Assembly: GCA_900119625.1 (NCBI GenBank)
Contig: FPKD01000012.1
Location: 1-36,965, forward strand
Source: Olsenella sp. kh2p3
Lineage (GTDB): Bacteria; Actinomycetota; Coriobacteriia; Coriobacteriales; Atopobiaceae
DNA: 36,965 nucleotides
Reading direction: 5' to 3'
Part shown: piece by piece, positions 33,932 through 36,965 of the stretch
Position numbering within the stretch: position 1 is the stretch's first letter
How the letters are laid out: each line of letters begins with the position of its first letter
The notes under the pieces: generated by a model
What the model saw: the letters and a program-made list of their open reading frames with translations, nothing else
What the model was told of the DNA's origin: nothing
Database searches by the model: none
Translations under genes and position numbers: made by a program

Positions 33932-34912
33932 CTACATCCCAAGAGCATCAGCGTCAGATCGCATCTTGTCGGCATCCTCTTGGCTTAGCTCAATATTCAA
34001 GGCGCCCACATTTTCATCGACCTGGCTTGGTGAAGTGCACCCGCTGAGAACCGAGATAAAGTCTGCCTGTTTCACAACCCAAGCGAGCGATAGCGTAGAC
34101 AAGCTGCAGTTGTACTTGGCACAAAGAGGCTTCCAGCCGTCAAGCATGTCAACCACTCGATCAAGGTTCCCCGGCTGCCACCATTTCTTATTTGCACGCG
34201 CTCCCGTAGGCACATACCCCTTCTTAAATCCCCCCGTTAGCAATCCTTGCTCAAGCGGGGAATATACTTGGAGAACAATACCGTTACTTCTGCACAGCTC
34301 AAATAGCTCCTTTTCGGCATTGCGGTCCAATAGGTTGTACTTTGCCTGAATAATATCCAGCTCACCGTACGAAAGGTATTCCTTCACATCATCCGCAGTG
34401 ACGTTAGCTGCGCCGATTGCTCTTATCACCCCCTGTTCCTTCAGGTCCATTAGGGTTTTCATGGTCTCCGCAATGGGCGTGTAATATGGCTCCAGAGACT
34501 GCCAGTGAGACATATAGATGTCCACATGGTCAGTCCCGAGTCTTTGAAGGCTCGCACGCATCTCTGCCTTTATTGAGTCGGGCGATAGGTTCCTGTACAA
34601 CTGCCGATCACCTACCTTGTTGAAAGGGGTTCCCTTCCAATCCCACACAAGTCCAAATTTGGTCTCCACCACCACGTCTTCGCGATTGAGCCCCTCAAGA
34701 GCCTCCCCGACAATCTTTTCGCTTTTCCCAAAGTTGTAGCCAGGGGCAGTATCAATCAGATTGATTCCGAGCTCAACCGCCCTGTGAATAGTGTCTACGC
34801 AGACGGTCTTGTCAAGGTCTCCATTCCAAGCGGGTCCCCCACCGATAGCCCACGTGCCCAAACCCATCTTCGAAATCTCAGTTCCGTTATTACCCAGCTT
34901 AATCCGTTCCAT
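33932..34912 (-). CDS. Aldo-keto reductase (YdjG-like)
   Basis: NAD(P)H-dependent carbonyl reductase. From the ATG at 34912 it has 326 residues, the same length as E. coli YdjG, with near-identical stretches (MGLGTWAIGGGPAWNGDLD, NLIDTAPGYNFG, VGDRQLY, NLSP, YGELDIIQAKY, QVYSPLEQGLLTG). The catalytic tetrad is visible: Asp and Tyr in DTAPGY, Lys in ETKFG, His in MSHWQS. AAAGGGGA lies 7 nt before this ATG; the frame is open to 34966 but the extra residues lack family similarity and overlap the promoter. It heads the AKR-MFS-DeoR unit. Confidence 0.93.
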   Translation of the reverse strand: MERIKLGNNGTEISKMGLGTWAIGGGPAWNGDLDKTVCVDTIHRAVELGINLIDTAPGYNFGKSEKIVGEALEGLNREDVVVETKFGLVWDWKGTPFNKVGDRQLYRNLSPDSIKAEMRASLQRLGTDHVDIYMSHWQSLEPYYTPIAETMKTLMDLKEQGVIRAIGAANVTADDVKEYLSYGELDIIQAKYNLLDRNAEKELFELCRSNGIVLQVYSPLEQGLLTGGFKKGYVPTGARANKKWWQPGNLDRVVDMLDGWKPLCAKYNCSLSTLSLAWVVKQADFISVLSGCTSPSQVDENVGALNIELSQEDADKMRSDADALGM

Positions 34913-34955
34913 AAATACGTCCCCTTTCTGCTCATGACTAATGGACCATAAAGCA

Positions 34956-34985
34956 AATATACTCACATTTCTTTGTTTTGCTCAA
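34956..34985 (-). promoter_or_regulatory. Promoter of the AKR-MFS-DeoR unit with DeoR-like motif
   Basis: On the minus strand TTGAGC (34980-34985) and TATATT (34956-34961) are separated by 18 nt. The spacer contains the complement of TTTCTTTGTTTTG (34968-34980), which shares 11 bases with the inverted-repeat region at 31395-31405. This placement between -35 and -10 suits repression by the DeoR-family protein. Confidence 0.55.
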
Positions 34986-34989
34986 TATT

Positions 34990-35430
34990 GTTTTCTGTTT
35001 CGCAGATTTTTCCTCACATTTCATTGCGGTTCAGCCCTTTGACTGCAGGTTTGATTCCATCCAAACTTGCGGTTAAAGGACAAAGCAGGCCGGTTTCTTC
35101 TGGGGGATGCAGCCGATGTGGGCCGCATCCTCCAGAACCACGCACGCAGCAATCGTGCGGGAATAATCACTATTACCTGTTCAGTACCATCGTCTCCGCT
35201 GTCACGTTTCAGCACCGAATGGCGCCTGGATAGCAGAGAGAGGATTGGGACGGGCCAATGCCGCAGCGGTTGCACGCCGGGATGCCCCGGAACAAGGATT
35301 GCGAAGACGCTCATAACTTCAGTCATCGACGGGCGACCGAAAGAGACTCGGGGTTCCAGTCGAGGTCGGGGCGAACCTCGGGGATTCCAGCGATGGGACT
35401 CCGTTCTGGAGCGGATGCCCCGCGGTCCGA
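34990..35430. other. Gene-free stretch at the edge of an IS graveyard
   Basis: About 440 nt with no recognisable gene. Frames here are open on both strands because of base composition but show no family features. From about 35344 a degenerate reading (VEVGAN...DGTPFW) parallels a similar one at 35866-35926 (VEVGAEPDGVDGGMPF), so this is the start of duplicated, decayed mobile-element DNA. Confidence 0.4.
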
Positions 35431-35505
35431 GCCTAGCCGCAGGAAAGGGCGCAGCGCAATGAAACCCTAGGAAGTTTCGTGTGCAAGCGAAAGTCAGGCT
35501 TGACT
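35344..35505. repeat. Degenerate copy of mobile-element end sequence (copy 1)
   Basis: A segment around 35350-35400 (TCGAGGTCGGGGCGAACCTC) and a second around 35460-35505 (GAAAC...AAGT...CGTG... then GTCAGGCTTGACTAA) match, with gaps, 35880-35925 and 35961-36034 in the same order about 520 nt further on. It is the most decayed of the copies. Confidence 0.45.
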
Positions 35506-35800
35506 AACGATAGAGCATTCCTGATGAGGGAGCGATAAGACGGATGCAAGACCATGCGCTTGGCTGCGCTGAGTGACGGAGTGGACTCGCCGAGCCACAG
35601 GTCAACCTTGTCCCCGTTTAGCAATGGTGCACCAGGTAGCGGCACATGGCTAAACAACGTGAAAGCCGAGGCAGTCCAACCAAGCAATGTGTCACACCCA
35701 CGCCCTCGTGCTAGCGATGGACATCGCCCCAGTCGCCCCCCTCGCCTCCTCCGCCACGGCATTCTCCGGGAAAGGACAGGTATGCGCGTGACTTTTACCA

Positions 35801-35926
35801 CCTGGCGCGAGGCAAAATCCTCGTCGGTGCGAAGCCTACGGACGGCTGCTGGGAGGGCGTCGAGGTGTTGGTCGAGGTCGGGGCGGAACCCGACGGCGTC
35901 GACGGCGGGATGCCGTTCTAGGGGAG
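35801..35926 (+). pseudogene. C-terminal remnant of an unrecognised mobile-element protein
   Basis: A plus-strand frame reads DFYHLARGKILVGAKPTDGC, continues with EGVEVLVEVGAEPDGVDGG and stops after MPF at 35926. It looks like a real protein end but has no start or upstream part. A degraded version of its last 20 residues lies at 35344-35400. I do not recognise the family; the setting suggests part of an insertion sequence. Confidence 0.35.
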
Positions 35927-35956
35927 ACGGGCACGCGGGAAGCGCCCGGGTTTGGC

Positions 35957-36034
35957 CGTGACGAAACACGAAAAAGTCCCGTGCACGAACCCGAAAGAAA
36001 TCCACGCTCAAAACCGAAAGCCAGACTTGACTAA
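35957..36034. repeat. Mobile-element end sequence (copy 2)
   Basis: GTGACGAAACACGAAAAAG (35957-35975) and the following bases to about 36011 repeat with few changes at 36568-36620. The next part (AAGCCAGACTTGACTAAA) matches copy 1. It directly borders the IS1595-type fragment. Confidence 0.65.
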
Positions 36035-36043
36035 ATATAATCG

Positions 36044-36197
36044 TGCCGCACCTCGGGCATACCCAGCCGCCGGGGAAGCGCAGGCACAAGAGCGCCTCCT
36101 CGCACGACCCCTCGTCCTCGTACCTCGCGACCCACGACAGGAGGTCCCCGTCCCCGCCGTCCGCCGACTCGACCATCCTCGCGCTCGGGCTCGCCAT
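36044..36197 (-). pseudogene. N-terminal fragment of an IS1595-family transposase
   Basis: From the ATG at 36197 the frame reads about 50 residues ending DEGSCEEALLCLRFPGGWVCPRCG, the zinc-ribbon start typical of IS1595-family transposases (RxPxGxxCPxCG). The second half of the zinc ribbon and the whole catalytic domain are missing: the sequence runs into the repeat copy at 35957-36034. Confidence 0.6.
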
Positions 36198-36228
36198 GCC
36201 ACTCCGCCCCTTTCCGTGAAGCCTTCCC

Positions 36229-36548
36229 ATGGCACCGATTGCGCGACGGACAGGCTGCTCGCCGACGTGGCCAAGGCGAGGCTCCTGGTCCTGGACGAGT
36301 TCGGCCACGTGCCCTTCGACGTGGACGGGGCGAGGCTGCCCTGCCAGGTGATATCCGAGAGCTACGAGAGGAGGAGCGTCATATCCGCCGCCAACGTCGG
36401 GTCCGGCAGGTGGGGCACCGTCTTCGCGGACGACAAGCTCGCGGCGGCGATCGTCGACCGCGTCGCGCGCCACGGCAGGCTCGTCGAGTTCGGAGGCCCC
36501 AGCCACAGGCTCGAGGAGAGCCTGATGCTCGGGAAGTCGGGAAGATAG
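36229..36548 (+). pseudogene. C-terminal fragment of IstB, the IS21-family ATPase
   Basis: A plus-strand frame reads DRLLADVAKARLLVLDEFGH (Walker B), VISESYERRSVISAANVGSG, RWGTVFADDKLAAAIVDRVA, then SHRLEESLMLGKSGR and stop. This is the C-terminal third of an IstB helper ATPase (AAA+), which in intact IS21 elements targets transposition. The Walker A region and the partner IstA are absent. It is joined to the IS1595 fragment in the opposite orientation. Confidence 0.7.
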
Positions 36549-36567
36549 GGAGACACCGGCGGGCCCG

Positions 36568-36620
36568 TGACGAAACCCGAAAAAGTTCCGTGCACGGACC
36601 CGAAAGAAATCCATGCTCAA
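36568..36620. repeat. Mobile-element end sequence (copy 3)
   Basis: GACGAAACCCGAAAAAGTTC and the following bases to 36620 are a near copy of 35960-36012, in direct orientation, 608 nt apart. It follows the IstB fragment and precedes the left end of the IS3 element. Confidence 0.65.
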
Positions 36621-36654
36621 AGGGGGGTGGTACCGCTTTTCCGTACCTCCTCGC

Positions 36655-36965
36655 CTAGGCCGCCAGCCCCAGGCTCCGTCGGTATTGTAGCGGGCTCATC
36701 GAGCCGAGCGACCGTTTGATCCTGGTCGTGTTGTGGCGCTCTATGTAGGCGTCGATCCTCTTCCCGAGCTCGTCGAGCGTCACGCCCGCCCAGTCCCTGC
36801 CGTGGAACATCTCGGTCTTCATGGTGCCGAAGAAACCCTCCATCCTGGAGTTGTCCGGCGAGCAGCCCTTTCGCGACATCGATCGGGCTATGCCGGCCTC
36901 CTCGCAGATGCCTATCCACTCAGGCCAGCGGTAGTGGCAGCCGCAGTCAGAGTGGATCACGAGGT
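36655..36965 (-). CDS. IS3-family transposase OrfB, C-terminal part (runs off right edge)
   Basis: Partial integrase-type transposase on the minus strand. The visible 103 or so residues contain the second catalytic Asp in VIHSDCG, the ARSMSRKGCSPDNSRMEGFF segment with the catalytic Glu, MKTEMFHGRDW and a C-terminal IERHNTTRIKRSLGSMSPLQY. No break is visible in this part. It is related to, but clearly different from, the transposase at 25989-27445. The element end probably lies near 36620-36645. The rest of the element is outside the window. Confidence 0.85.
   Translation of the reverse strand, partial: LVIHSDCGCHYRWPEWIGICEEAGIARSMSRKGCSPDNSRMEGFFGTMKTEMFHGRDWAGVTLDELGKRIDAYIERHNTTRIKRSLGSMSPLQYRRSLGLAA

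Noticed and set aside
35433..36620. 395-codon minus-strand frame
   Set aside because: It runs across the IstB fragment, the IS1595 fragment and two copies of a DNA repeat, so it is an accidental read-through of remnants. Only the IS1595 zinc-ribbon part (36044-36197) looks like real protein.

Overview
The window looks like an accessory stretch of a high-GC actinomycete genome. A Coriobacteriia member of the Olsenella/Atopobiaceae kind is the best guess. The reasons are the type I-E repeat of the GTGCTCCCCGC...GCGGGGATGATCC class, a fused RmlC-RmlD protein, several PTS operons, and IS3/IS21/IS1595-type insertion sequences. The taxon is inference from gene content, not a search. Almost every gene reads on the minus strand, so biological order runs from high to low coordinates.

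Region 1 (1-13170) is a defence island. A complete type I-E CRISPR-Cas locus reads leftwards: cas3, cas8e, cse2, cas7e, cas5e, cas6e, cas1, cas2, a short leader, and a CRISPR array whose leader-proximal repeat is at 23-50 and which runs off the left edge. Between cas3 and cas8e lies a two-repeat, crRNA-like element (6526-6602). Its repeats have changed, but its hairpins and 5' handle have been kept; I read it as a candidate Cas-regulating crRNA-like RNA and the most interesting item here. Upstream of cas3, on the same strand, is a 990-residue primase-helicase of the TOTE conflict-system type with a C-terminal phospholipase-D-like domain that lacks its HxK motif. The non-coding stretches upstream of cas3 and of the primase-helicase share a diverged repeat.

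Region 2 (13630-17141) is a dTDP-L-rhamnose operon of markedly higher GC (rmlA, rmlB, rmlCD fusion) closed by a clear terminator.

Region 3 (17320-21672) is a mannose-family PTS operon (sugar isomerase/deglycase, IIB, IIC, IID). It is divergent from a GntR/UTRA regulator, with matching GTATATAC palindromes, one of them exactly over the predicted -10 of the PTS promoter. No IIA gene is present.

Region 4 (21673-27445) is disturbed DNA. It holds decayed coding sequence, an AAA (OLD/AbiLi-like) ATPase followed by a membrane-anchored protein of unknown family, a truncated C-terminus of an AlbA_2-type ATP-binding protein, and an IS3-family element whose transposase is frameshifted at a G6 run.

Region 5 (27450-34985) is a sugar or polyol catabolic locus: a galactitol-family PTS (IIA, IIB, IIC), two different class II aldolases, a DeoR repressor, an MFS transporter and an aldo-keto reductase. 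The last three resemble E. coli ydjF-ydjE-ydjG. A shared TTTCTTTGTTT motif sits in both main promoters and probably marks the DeoR operator.

Region 6 (34990-36965) is an insertion-sequence graveyard with IstB and IS1595 fragments, degenerate duplications and a partial IS3 transposase running off the right edge. I saw no tRNA or rRNA genes.
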